From positions 1-17,925 of the forward strand of contig JAYOKZ010000051.1 of the NCBI GenBank assembly GCA_038120095.1: a stretch of DNA of 17,925 nucleotides, read 5' to 3'. The position numbers and the translations under genes were made by a program. This document shows, piece after piece, positions 8,179 to 14,563 of this stretch. Below the pieces are notes generated by a model. That model was not told where the DNA came from, searched no databases, and saw nothing but the letters and a program-made list of their open reading frames with translations. Within the stretch, counting starts at the first letter, position 1, and each line of letters starts with the position of its first letter. Origin of the DNA: UBA2589 sp038120095 (GTDB lineage: Bacteria; Gemmatimonadota; Gemmatimonadetes; Longimicrobiales; Gaopeijiaceae).

Positions 8179-10025
8179 TATTCACTGATCATTCGTCCGA
8201 GGCCGGCCAACCCTCCGACGACCGGCAGCATGATCGACGTTCCGGCCAGATCGATCTGAAGCTCCGTGCCGGGCCCCGGCCAGAGGGTGAACTCCGGATC
8301 GCTGGAAAAGATCATCAAGCCAATCTGCTGGCCCGCCGGAATCACCTGATCGTCCGGCTGAAGTTCGAAGGTCAGCGATCGGAATTCACCAGGCGTGAGC
8401 GGAGTGCTCTCACGCAGAGAACCCTCGTTCTGGGGATCCGCCCAACCACGGGTGATCAGATTCTCGTTGGTCGTCCCCCCCTCGGTCCACGGCAGGGACA
8501 CGAGCCAGACGGACAGGTTCGCAGCCTCGGCATTCGCAGCCACCCGAATGGTGAGCGTGGCGACTCCCGAAAGGTGGACATCCTGCGTGAGCTCGGGCGT
8601 CGCGTAGAGAAGTCTGCTCGAGGATGTAGCGGCGCCGGCATGCGCCGCACCATCGATGCTCACGTCATCGACGAGGCGCTCGATGCCGGGGCCGTCTGCT
8701 GCAACGGGTGAGAGTTGTCCGATCCCATTCCCGCCTCCCGTGGGGTAGAGCGTCACGCCCTCCGCCTCGGGGTTGGGATAATCAGCGTAGGGAGTCGGAT
8801 CGTTCCCCTCCGCACCCTCGCGGACGATCCACGCTCTCGGGTCGTCCTCGACTCCATTCGGCACGTCGTAGAGGTAACGTGTGAACCATCGGTTCATTCG
8901 CTCGAGCGGTGGTGGCCCCCCGTGCCCCCCTTGATGGTAATAGATCTGAACGGGAATCCCGCGCGCTTTCAGAGCTTCGGAAATCCGATAGCTGTGCTCC
9001 GGCATCACGTTCCAGTCGTTGAACGCATGTGCCATGAGCGTCGCAGCCCGAACCCCGTCGATGACGTTCAGGTAGTCCCGACCGGCCCAGAACGCGTTGT
9101 AGTCCCCCGTGACGCGATCGAGCCCCTCCGCCATCTCGGTGTCTCGGATGTTTTCGTTGCACCACGCTCGACGCTCGGGGTCGCCGGAGTTGATGAAGTC
9201 GTAGAGTACATCGACGTCCTCACCAAGGTATCCACCGGGAGCCCGAACGAGTCCGTGGGAGCGATAGTAGTGGTAATAGGACGTGTTGGGTGCGATCGGG
9301 ATGATCGCCTCGAGCCCTTCGACTCCCGTGGTGGCCGCCGCGAGCGGCAGCGTGCCGTTGTAGGAGGTGCCCGTCATCCCGACCTTGCCCGTCGACCAGT
9401 AGGCTTCGACTTCCTCACCTCCGACCGGCTGCGTGTACCCCCTCGCACGGCCGTTCAGCCAGTCCACGACCGCCTTCGGTGCGAGCGACTCATTCGGTCC
9501 CCCGACCGTGGGACAGCCCTGTGAGAGCCCCGTACCGGGAGATTGAGAGTGGACGACCGCGAATCCTCGCGGGACCCACGTCCCGACATGAGTGTTCGAA
9601 ATCGTGGGGCGTCGACTCTGGTGAGCGATGGGCGGCATCTCACCGCGCGCTGGAGGCTCGGCACCGATCTCGTGCCGCACGTTCCAGAAGTACTGCTCAC
9701 CGAGTGTCCCGACACCCGAGTAGTAGGGGGACGTCTCGTACACCACCGGTACGAGCAGACCGTCACTGTCCGTCTGGGCGGGACGCGTCACGTCGACGTG
9801 GACCCGATCGAGCAGCCCGTCGCCATCCGAATCGAACTCCGTCTCGACCCACAGGTCGTGCCGCAACCACATCTGCGGATCGTTGAACGCATCGACGATC
9901 TGCGCCTGACCGTCGACAAAGACCGGCTGCGCGGGTCCGGATCCGGCCTGAGCCGCCACAGGAGCCGCGAGGAAAAGCAACAGGAAGCTGGGAACGATGC
10001 CGCGAACGAAGGAAAGACAGTTCAT
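8178..10025 (-). CDS. Secreted X-Pro dipeptidyl-peptidase-like hydrolase (S15/CocE type)
   Basis: A 615-aa alpha/beta hydrolase with a signal peptide (about 1-27, VAAQA-G). The S15 motifs are clear: GTSYNG with nucleophile Ser221, HAFNDWNV with Asp337, and HQGGHGG with His368. The Ser-Asp-His spacing (116 then 31 residues) closely matches the lactococcal PepX triad. The segment WCNENIRD...YNAFWAGRDYL before the Asp is also PepX-like, and a C-terminal beta-sandwich (about 440-600) is typical of the family. PepX releases X-Pro dipeptides from peptide N-termini; related CocE/NonD enzymes cleave esters, so a peptidase role is probable rather than proven. The best-known PepX enzymes are cytoplasmic, whereas this one is predicted to be exported. 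It converges on the TonB receptor gene and has a plausible promoter at 10062-10090. Confidence 0.9.
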   Translation of the reverse strand: MNCLSFVRGIVPSFLLLFLAAPVAAQAGSGPAQPVFVDGQAQIVDAFNDPQMWLRHDLWVETEFDSDGDGLLDRVHVDVTRPAQTDSDGLLVPVVYETSPYYSGVGTLGEQYFWNVRHEIGAEPPARGEMPPIAHQSRRPTISNTHVGTWVPRGFAVVHSQSPGTGLSQGCPTVGGPNESLAPKAVVDWLNGRARGYTQPVGGEEVEAYWSTGKVGMTGTSYNGTLPLAAATTGVEGLEAIIPIAPNTSYYHYYRSHGLVRAPGGYLGEDVDVLYDFINSGDPERRAWCNENIRDTEMAEGLDRVTGDYNAFWAGRDYLNVIDGVRAATLMAHAFNDWNVMPEHSYRISEALKARGIPVQIYYHQGGHGGPPPLERMNRWFTRYLYDVPNGVEDDPRAWIVREGAEGNDPTPYADYPNPEAEGVTLYPTGGGNGIGQLSPVAADGPGIERLVDDVSIDGAAHAGAATSSSRLLYATPELTQDVHLSGVATLTIRVAANAEAANLSVWLVSLPWTEGGTTNENLITRGWADPQNEGSLRESTPLTPGEFRSLTFELQPDDQVIPAGQQIGLMIFSSDPEFTLWPGPGTELQIDLAGTSIMLPVVGGLAGLGRMISE

Positions 10026-10061
10026 GGTGCGTAAGAACTCGAGGCGAAGATTCGGGGGGTC

Positions 10062-10090
10062 AAACTACCGAGCGTACATTCGGCTGTCAT
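10062..10090 (-). promoter_or_regulatory. Candidate sigma70-type promoter for the secreted peptidase
   Basis: On the minus strand, ATGACA (10085-10090; five of six to TTGACA) lies 17 nt upstream of TAGTTT (10062-10067; three of six to TATAAT). Transcription would begin near 10055, leaving a leader of about 30 nt before the ATG at 10025. It sits in the 105-bp gap after rnhB, which otherwise shows only a weak 4-bp hairpin. Confidence 0.38.
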
Positions 10091-10130
10091 ACCCCACGCC
10101 CGCCGCTCCGGCACAGCACATGGGCATCCT

Positions 10131-10769
10131 CTACAGCTTCAAGCCGATTTGCAGGCTGGTAAAGGACAGACGGTGGTGCGGCGTCAGTCCGAGTTGCTGG
10201 ATGGCGCTACGATGCTCCGGCGTGCCGTACCCCATGTTTGTCTCCCACCCGTAACCCGGGTAGCGATCGGCAAGCCGGATCATGAGGCGGTCTCGGATCA
10301 CCTTGGCGACGATCGATGCACATCCGATCGAATGGACGAGCGAATCACCGCCCACGATCGCCTCGTGTTCGTGACCCAGCGCTTTCACCGGAAGTCCGTC
10401 GACGACGATCGCGCAGCCGGACGACGTGACGCCAACGATCGCACGCTGCATCGCCAGGGTCGTCGCCTGAAGAATGTTGCGCCGATCGATCTCTCGCACC
10501 GAGGCGGCTCCTACACCGCACGCGAGAGCCGAGTCCATGATGACATGGAATAGATCGTCACGCCTCTTCCGCGACAGCCGTTTCGAGTCGTCCGCACCCG
10601 GGACGAGCATGCCCTGAGGAAGAACCACGGCCGCGCCCACGACCGGGCCCGCTAGTGGACCACGACCCGCCTCATCGACACCCGCGACCAAACGGCCGCG
10701 GCCCCAGAACCGTCGCTCGAACTCGAGCAGGTCCTGGGGCCGCTTGGACCCGGAATCTTCCGGCTTCAC
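10131..10769 (-). CDS. rnhB: Ribonuclease HII
   Basis: A cytoplasmic endonuclease that cleaves the RNA strand of RNA:DNA hybrids and incises at single misincorporated ribonucleotides. The family signature GVDEAGRGPLAGPVV carries the catalytic DE pair. DDSKRLSRKRRDDLF and HSIGCASIVAKVIRDR follow, as does the C-terminal YGWETNMGYGTPEHRSAI segment; together they are diagnostic. I place the start at GTG 10769, 13 nt after the rplS stop, giving 212 aa, a normal length. The open frame runs back to 10892, but those residues overlap rplS and look like its shadow. The rplS-rnhB order is the usual one, and they are probably co-transcribed. Confidence 0.95.
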   Translation of the reverse strand: MKPEDSGSKRPQDLLEFERRFWGRGRLVAGVDEAGRGPLAGPVVGAAVVLPQGMLVPGADDSKRLSRKRRDDLFHVIMDSALACGVGAASVREIDRRNILQATTLAMQRAIVGVTSSGCAIVVDGLPVKALGHEHEAIVGGDSLVHSIGCASIVAKVIRDRLMIRLADRYPGYGWETNMGYGTPEHRSAIQQLGLTPHHRLSFTSLQIGLKL

Positions 10770-10782
10770 AGCCGGGCATCCA

Positions 10783-11136
10783 TCAGCGGGCGGTACGCTT
10801 CTCCGCAATACGGGCGGCCTTACCACGGCGGCCACGGAGGTAGTAGAGCTTCGCACGACGAACACGGCCTCGGCGCACCACCTCGATCCCACTCACCGTC
10901 GGCGCATGGAGGGGGAAAATGCGCTCGACGCCGATCCCACTCGAGATCTTGCGGACCGTAAAGGTCTCATCCACACCACCACCCTTGCGCCCGATGCATA
11001 CGCCCTCGAACGCCTGGATGCGCTCCTTCGCGCCCTCGCGAACGAGGTACAGCACACGCACGGTGTCGCCCGGAGAGAACTCGGGGACATCGTCCCGGAG
11101 CTGCTCCTTCTCGAGTTCTTTGATGATGTCGGACAT
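10783..11136 (-). CDS. rplS: 50S ribosomal protein bL19
   Basis: A 117-aa ribosomal protein at the 30S-50S interface. The sequence is diagnostic: FSPGDTVRVLYLVREGAKERIQAFEG, followed by GVDETFTVRKIS, GVERIFPLHAP, and the basic C-terminus RVRRAKLYYLRGRRGKAARI. The start is ATG 11136; an open frame to 11274 adds residues with no family similarity. In most bacteria rplS follows trmD directly. Here a gene on the opposite strand separates them by more than 1.3 kb, so rplS-rnhB should need its own promoter. A good candidate is at 11183-11211. Confidence 0.98.
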   Translation of the reverse strand: MSDIIKELEKEQLRDDVPEFSPGDTVRVLYLVREGAKERIQAFEGVCIGRKGGGVDETFTVRKISSGIGVERIFPLHAPTVSGIEVVRRGRVRRAKLYYLRGRRGKAARIAEKRTAR

Positions 11137-11182
11137 GGTGGACTCCAACGACACGTTCGCAGGGTTTCCGGTGCAGTCGTGG

Positions 11183-11211
11183 AAGATAATGAGGTCGGTG
11201 ATGGACGTGAA
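11183..11211 (-). promoter_or_regulatory. Candidate promoter for rplS-rnhB
   Basis: On the minus strand TTCACG (11206-11211; four of six) is followed after exactly 17 nt by TATCTT (11183-11188; four of six). A start near 11176 gives a 40-nt leader before the rplS ATG. Its presence fits the separation of rplS from trmD by an opposite-strand gene. Confidence 0.42.
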
Positions 11212-11282
11212 CCCCGGCGACGACCAACTTGGGCAAGCCCCCCGCGGGTGCCACCCATCCGTCCCTCCTCTCACGAACGCTC

Positions 11283-12449
11283 ATGAAACCGTCCGCACCC
11301 TCTGAGATCACGATTGCTCGTCTGCCGTCCTTCCCGGACTCCCATCGGAGGGTTTTCCGAAGGATCCTGATGGCTGCGGTCATGATCGCGATCACCGCGT
11401 GTGGAGGGGAGGAGGCTGCCCCGGCCCCCTCGACCCGGACAACACTCGACGACTCGGAATGGAGCCGAGCACAGCGGCTGGAAGCCCTCCTCTCCACCCT
11501 GGCTGCCGACTCGATGGAGGGGCGACGAACGGGGAGTGCCGGAGCCCACCGGGCGGCCGGGTTCCTTGCGGCCGAGTTGGAGCGGTACGGAGTCGAACCC
11601 GCCGGCGACGAGGGCGGCTACCTGCAGACGGTGCCGATGGCCCGAATGACCGAGGAAACGGATAACGGGGTCCGGGAACGCATGGTGATGGAGATCGACT
11701 ACGAGGACTGGGACGCCCTCCCGCCCGAGTCGGTCATCGTCTCCGAGTCGAACGTCATAGGCATCATCCGGGGCGCCGATCCCGAAGTCGCCAACGAGGC
11801 GATCGTCGTGGGGGCACACTTCGACCACGTCGGGATCGGGCGTCCGGTATCGGACGCCGCAGGTGTGCCTGATTCCATTTACAACGGTGCCGACGACGAC
11901 GCGTCCGGGACCGCCGCCGTCCTGGAGATCGCGCGAGACCTCGTTGATGGTGAGGCGCCGCGTCGCACGGTGGTGATTCTCCTGAGCACCGGCGAAGAGA
12001 TGGGACTGCTGGGCACACGCCATTACATCGCGCACCCCGTCATACCGATGCATCAGACCGTCGCCGACCTTCAGATCGAGATGATCGGTCGGCCCGACGA
12101 AGCGGTCGGTGGCTTCGGCAAGGCGTGGCTGACCGGGTACGAGCGAACGACGATGGGTGACTACCTCGCCGAATCCGGCTCGCCGATCGTCCCGGACCCA
12201 CGTATCGATCAGAATTTCTTCTTCCGAAGTGACAACATCGCCTTTGCGATGCTCGGGATCCCGGCCCATACGATGTCGTCATTCGGCCTCCACCCGGACT
12301 ACCACCAGCCGTCGGACGAAGTGGAACTCATCGACTTCGACCACATGGCCGCACTGGTGGATGCCGCCGTAGACGCCGTTCGCTTCCTCGCCAACGGCCC
12401 GAGGCCGGACTGGAAGGAAGGTGGACGAGAGGGTCTCGAGGACTTCTAG
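11283..12449 (+). CDS. M28-family zinc aminopeptidase, lipoprotein
   Basis: A 388-aa exported metallopeptidase. After an arginine-rich n-region and a hydrophobic stretch, the lipobox ITAC places the lipidated residue at Cys40. The metal site can be read in order: His179 and Asp181 in AHFDH, bridging Asp204 in NGADDDASG, general base Glu238 and ligand Glu239 in STGEE, Glu266 in QIEMIGR (Asp in Aeromonas aminopeptidase, Glu in many bacterial relatives), and His341 in HPDYHQPSDE. It should remove N-terminal residues from peptides at the cell envelope. ATG 11283 is the only ATG that leaves a full signal; the next, 11370, leaves a signal with no basic residue, and a TTG at 11229 is less likely. 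It lies antisense to, and inside, the trmD-rplS junction. Confidence 0.93.
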   Translation: MKPSAPSEITIARLPSFPDSHRRVFRRILMAAVMIAITACGGEEAAPAPSTRTTLDDSEWSRAQRLEALLSTLAADSMEGRRTGSAGAHRAAGFLAAELERYGVEPAGDEGGYLQTVPMARMTEETDNGVRERMVMEIDYEDWDALPPESVIVSESNVIGIIRGADPEVANEAIVVGAHFDHVGIGRPVSDAAGVPDSIYNGADDDASGTAAVLEIARDLVDGEAPRRTVVILLSTGEEMGLLGTRHYIAHPVIPMHQTVADLQIEMIGRPDEAVGGFGKAWLTGYERTTMGDYLAESGSPIVPDPRIDQNFFFRSDNIAFAMLGIPAHTMSSFGLHPDYHQPSDEVELIDFDHMAALVDAAVDAVRFLANGPRPDWKEGGREGLEDF

Positions 12450-12451
12450 TA

Positions 12452-12465
12452 CCGCCTCGCGGCGG
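12452..12465. terminator. Short hairpin between convergent M28 and trmD genes
   Basis: CCGCC (12452-12456) pairs with GGCGG (12461-12465) around a 4-nt loop. In the minus-strand RNA the loop is GCGA, a GNRA-type tetraloop, which stabilises short stems. It occupies most of the 21-bp gap between the two convergent stop codons. There is no T-tract, so a termination function is a positional guess. Confidence 0.3.
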
Positions 12466-12470
12466 AGGCC

Positions 12471-13148
12471 CTAACCCTCGACGCGCCTGTCCTGACTCCG
12501 TCGTCCGTTCGTGAGCCGGTCGGCCTCGGACTCCCGCCATGCCTCGATTCTGGCATGATCGCCCGAGCGGAGAACCTCAGGAACCGAGTGGCCCCGGTAT
12601 TCCGGCGGCCTCGTGTACGACGGGGCCGACAGACGCCGTCCGTCATAGAACGAGTCGGTAGCCGCGGCATCGTGATCACCGATCGCTCCGGGAAGAAGTC
12701 GGACCACAGCGTCCGTAACCGCCAGTGCCCCGACTTCCCCACCCGAGACCACGAAATCCCCGAGCGACACCTCGTCGGTGGCAAGGTAGTCGGCGACCCG
12801 CTGGTCAACGTCTTTGTAGTGACCACAAAGGAGAGTGAGTTCGCGCTCCACGCTGAAGCGCACCGCATCGGCATGCCGGAACGGTCGACCCCGTGCGGAG
12901 AGAAGGACGATCGGGCCCTGCGGTGCCAGATCGTCGACGGCCTCGAAGAAGGGCTCCGGCTTCATGACCATCCCTGCACCACCACCATATGGCAGGTCAT
13001 CAACGGTTCGATGCCGATCGTGCGTGTACGATCGGAGGTCGACCAGCCGGTATTCCACCAGTCCGGCATCTGCTGCCCGCGCCGGAATGGAAAGACCGAG
13101 CGGCCCCTCGAAGAACCCGGGAAAGATCGAGACGATGTTGATCCGCAT
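12471..13148 (-). CDS. trmD: tRNA (guanine-N1)-methyltransferase
   Basis: A SPOUT-fold methyltransferase that makes m1G37 next to the anticodon in tRNAs, preventing +1 frameshifting. The family landmarks are all present: INIVSIFPGFF at the N-terminus, DDLPYGGGAGMVMKPEP, the knot segment LLCGHYKDVDQRV...SLGDFVVSGGE, and the C-terminal DSFYDGRRLSAPSYTRPPEYRG...VPEVLRSGDHARIEAWR. The YKDVD in place of the more usual YEGxD is a variation at the SAM-binding knot. ATG 13148 gives the normal N-terminus MRINIVS; GTG 13154, overlapping the rimM stop as GTGA, is an alternative start two codons upstream. It is tightly coupled to rimM. Confidence 0.97.
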   Translation of the reverse strand: MRINIVSIFPGFFEGPLGLSIPARAADAGLVEYRLVDLRSYTHDRHRTVDDLPYGGGAGMVMKPEPFFEAVDDLAPQGPIVLLSARGRPFRHADAVRFSVERELTLLCGHYKDVDQRVADYLATDEVSLGDFVVSGGEVGALAVTDAVVRLLPGAIGDHDAAATDSFYDGRRLSAPSYTRPPEYRGHSVPEVLRSGDHARIEAWRESEADRLTNGRRSQDRRVEG

Positions 13149-13150
13149 CG

Positions 13151-13693
13151 TCACAGCTCGAGCAAACCATCGGGCGGATCGATCACGAGTCGACTCCTGT
13201 CCACATCGATCTCGATCACGATCTCCGGGCGAAAAGGGATCATCAACACGCCGGTGCTGTTCCGTACCTCGAGCAAGTCAGTGGGTCCCATCTCGAAAAC
13301 TTCCACGACCTCACCCACGGTGTCACCATCCGAAGTCTCAACCGACATGCCCAGGAGCTGATGGTAAAAGACCTCCCCGTCCTGTAGCGGCTCGAGTTCT
13401 TCGATTGGCAGAAACAGGTAACAGCCCTGAATGCGCTCGGCCTGCGAACGATCGGTGATCCCACCGAACGTGACGAGCGCGCCCTTGGGTGAGCTGCGAG
13501 ACGACTCGATCCGAAGTGGGGGCAGGTCCGGGTCAGGAGCATCGTCCTCCGACCCTCCCAGAGACAGAACCACCCCGGGAGCGAACACGCTCCCGGGGTG
13601 GTCCGTAAGAATTCCGCAGAGAAATTCGCCGCGGGTTCCGTGCGGTCGAGTGAGGTGACCGACGACGAGGTGAGTCGGGTCCTGCCGACCCAT
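13151..13693 (-). CDS. rimM: 16S rRNA processing protein RimM
   Basis: A 180-aa 30S maturation factor that binds uS19 and helps assemble the 30S head. The N-terminal RimM domain shows HLVVGHLTRPHGTRGEFLCGILTDHPG, and the C-terminal PRC-barrel shows LLGMSVETSDGDTVGEVVEVFEMGPTD...IPFRPEIVIEIDV and ends DPPDGLLEL, as is typical. It starts at ATG 13693, 20 nt after the rpsP stop, and its own stop touches trmD, giving the normal rpsP-rimM-trmD order. Codons 31-42 carry a perfect 15-bp inverted repeat (see the separate entry), which is odd for a coding region. Confidence 0.97.
   Translation of the reverse strand: MGRQDPTHLVVGHLTRPHGTRGEFLCGILTDHPGSVFAPGVVLSLGGSEDDAPDPDLPPLRIESSRSSPKGALVTFGGITDRSQAERIQGCYLFLPIEELEPLQDGEVFYHQLLGMSVETSDGDTVGEVVEVFEMGPTDLLEVRNSTGVLMIPFRPEIVIEIDVDRSRLVIDPPDGLLEL
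13569..13602. repeat. Perfect 15-bp inverted repeat within rimM
   Basis: ACCACCCCGGGAGCG (13569-13583) is matched exactly by its reverse complement at 13588-13602, separated by the 4-nt loop AACA (TGTT on the coding strand). The stem is very GC-rich and falls about 90-125 nt into the rimM coding sequence. The encoded residues (DHPGSVFAPGVV) fit the RimM family, so the gene remains intact. Only TCTGTCTC follows on the coding strand, so this is not a standard intrinsic terminator. Confidence 0.85.
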
Positions 13694-13713
13694 GATGGAG
13701 CGTCGTCCGAGGG

Positions 13714-14370
13714 TTACTCGGACTTGTCCCCTTCCTCGTCCGCGACTTCAGCCTCGGCGGCCGGTGCCTCCTCGGCTTCGGCTGCTGACTCATCCTCGGC
13801 TGCCGCTTCCTCGCCTTCGGACGCGTCTTCCGCGGGGGCCTCTTCGGCCTCCGCCTCCGCNNNNNNNNNNNNNNNNNNNNNNNNNNNNNNNNNNNNNNNN
13901 NNNNNNNNNNNNNNNNNNNNNNNNNNNNNNNNNNNNNNNNNNNNNNNNNNNNNNNNNNNNTCCGCCTCCGCTGCAGCCGCTTCCTCCGCAGCCTTTGCGG
14001 CGGCCTCGGCTTCCGCAGCCTTGTCCGCGGCAGCCTTCGCTTCGGCGGCACGCTTCTCAGCGAGCTGCTCCGCGCGCTTCACCTTCGCCTCCTCCGGATC
14101 TTCGACACCGACGGCGACAGTGCCATCACCTCCGCGGCGTGCCTTGGCAATCAGCGACTTCACCGTACCGGATGGGCTCGCTCCCTCGCTCAACCAGTGA
14201 TCGACGCGTTCCATGTCGATGACCAGCCGCGCCGGATTGGAGAGCGGCTTGTAGTAGCCGAGGGTCTCGACGAAGCGCCCGTCACGGGGCGCGGCGCTGT
14301 CTGCGACGACAACCCTGTAGTGAGGCTTTTTCTTCCGGCCCATGCGCCGGAGGCGAATACGTGCAGGCAT
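13714..14370 (-). CDS. rpsP: 30S ribosomal protein bS16 with long Ala/Glu-rich tail (assembly gap inside)
   Basis: The first 85 or so residues are a normal bS16 core (MPARIRLRRMGRKKKPHYRVVVADSAAPRDGRFVETLGYY...), a 30S assembly protein. Most bS16 proteins stop near 80-100 aa. Here the frame continues as a KRAEQLAEKRAAEAKAA helix-like segment that becomes almost pure Ala/Glu/Asp and ends at the TAA at 13714. A 100-N assembly gap (13861-13960) lies inside the tail, so the true length is unknown. The frame is consistent across 100 N, and both flanks have the same acidic composition, which supports a single gene. The start is ATG 14370; an upstream frame to 14565 shows no similarity. It heads the rpsP-rimM-trmD operon. 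Confidence 0.93.
   Translation of the reverse strand: MPARIRLRRMGRKKKPHYRVVVADSAAPRDGRFVETLGYYKPLSNPARLVIDMERVDHWLSEGASPSGTVKSLIAKARRGGDGTVAVGVEDPEEAKVKRAEQLAEKRAAEAKAAADKAAEAEAAAKAAEEAAAAEAXXXXXXXXXXXXXXXXXXXXXXXXXXXXXXXXXXAEAEAEEAPAEDASEGEEAAAEDESAAEAEEAPAAEAEVADEEGDKSE
13861..13960. other. Assembly gap of 100 N
   Basis: Exactly one hundred undetermined bases, the conventional size for a scaffold gap of unknown length. It falls in the repetitive Ala/Glu-coding part of rpsP, where GC-rich near-repeats on both sides would explain an assembly break. The real distance and the real reading frame across it are not known. Confidence 0.97.
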
Positions 14371-14394
14371 TCTTCTGGGTCTGTGGTGTTTCTC

Positions 14395-14441
14395 GCGTTC
14401 GAACGCCGGTCGACCGGCGCACCTGCCCCGGGGAACCCCGG
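14395..14441 (-). promoter_or_regulatory. Structured rpsP leader with stacked palindromes
   Basis: Three dyads lie in the 5' leader between the candidate promoter and the rpsP ATG. GCGTTCGAACGC (14395-14406) is a perfect 12-bp palindrome. It overlaps CGCCGGTCGACCGGCG (14404-14419), a perfect 16-bp palindrome. CCGGGG-AA-CCCCGG (14428-14441) is a 6-bp stem. The first two share three bases, so as RNA hairpins they would be mutually exclusive. This could be an autoregulatory leader or a DNA operator; no known family was recognised. Confidence 0.45.
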
Positions 14442-14458
14442 AAAAAGGGCAGACGCAA

Positions 14459-14487
14459 AGAATAAACGCGAGCGGATGTGCTGTACA
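14459..14487 (-). promoter_or_regulatory. Candidate promoter for rpsP-rimM-trmD
   Basis: On the minus strand TGTACA (14482-14487; four of six) precedes TATTCT (14459-14464; four of six) by 17 nt. Transcription would start near 14452, leaving a leader of about 80 nt that contains the palindromes at 14395-14441. It lies back to back with the candidate promoter of the divergent GGT-like gene. Confidence 0.42.
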
Positions 14488-14495
14488 GCGATGAA

Positions 14496-14524
14496 GTGGC
14501 CTCGAACCTTGGCTCATCTGTAAT
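14496..14524 (+). promoter_or_regulatory. Candidate promoter for the GGT-like gene
   Basis: TGTAAT (14519-14524) matches TATAAT at five of six positions. A weaker -35-like GTGGCC (14496-14501; three of six) lies 17 nt upstream. The start would be near 14531, about 33 nt before the ATG at 14564. Confidence 0.33.
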
Positions 14525-14563
14525 CGACTCGCCCCACGGAAGCCCGGGAACCACCTTTTCGGC

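Noticed and set aside
11271..12269. A 332-aa minus-strand frame that would keep the trmD-rplS region on one strand
   Set aside because: The plus strand carries a complete M28 metal site and lipobox, while this frame is Arg/Asp/His-rich without domains. The antisense gene is real.
13533..14051. An Arg/Pro-rich alternative frame through the assembly gap
   Set aside because: It is a shadow of the Ala/Glu-coding bS16 tail. The acidic frame joins the S16 core and ends just before rimM.
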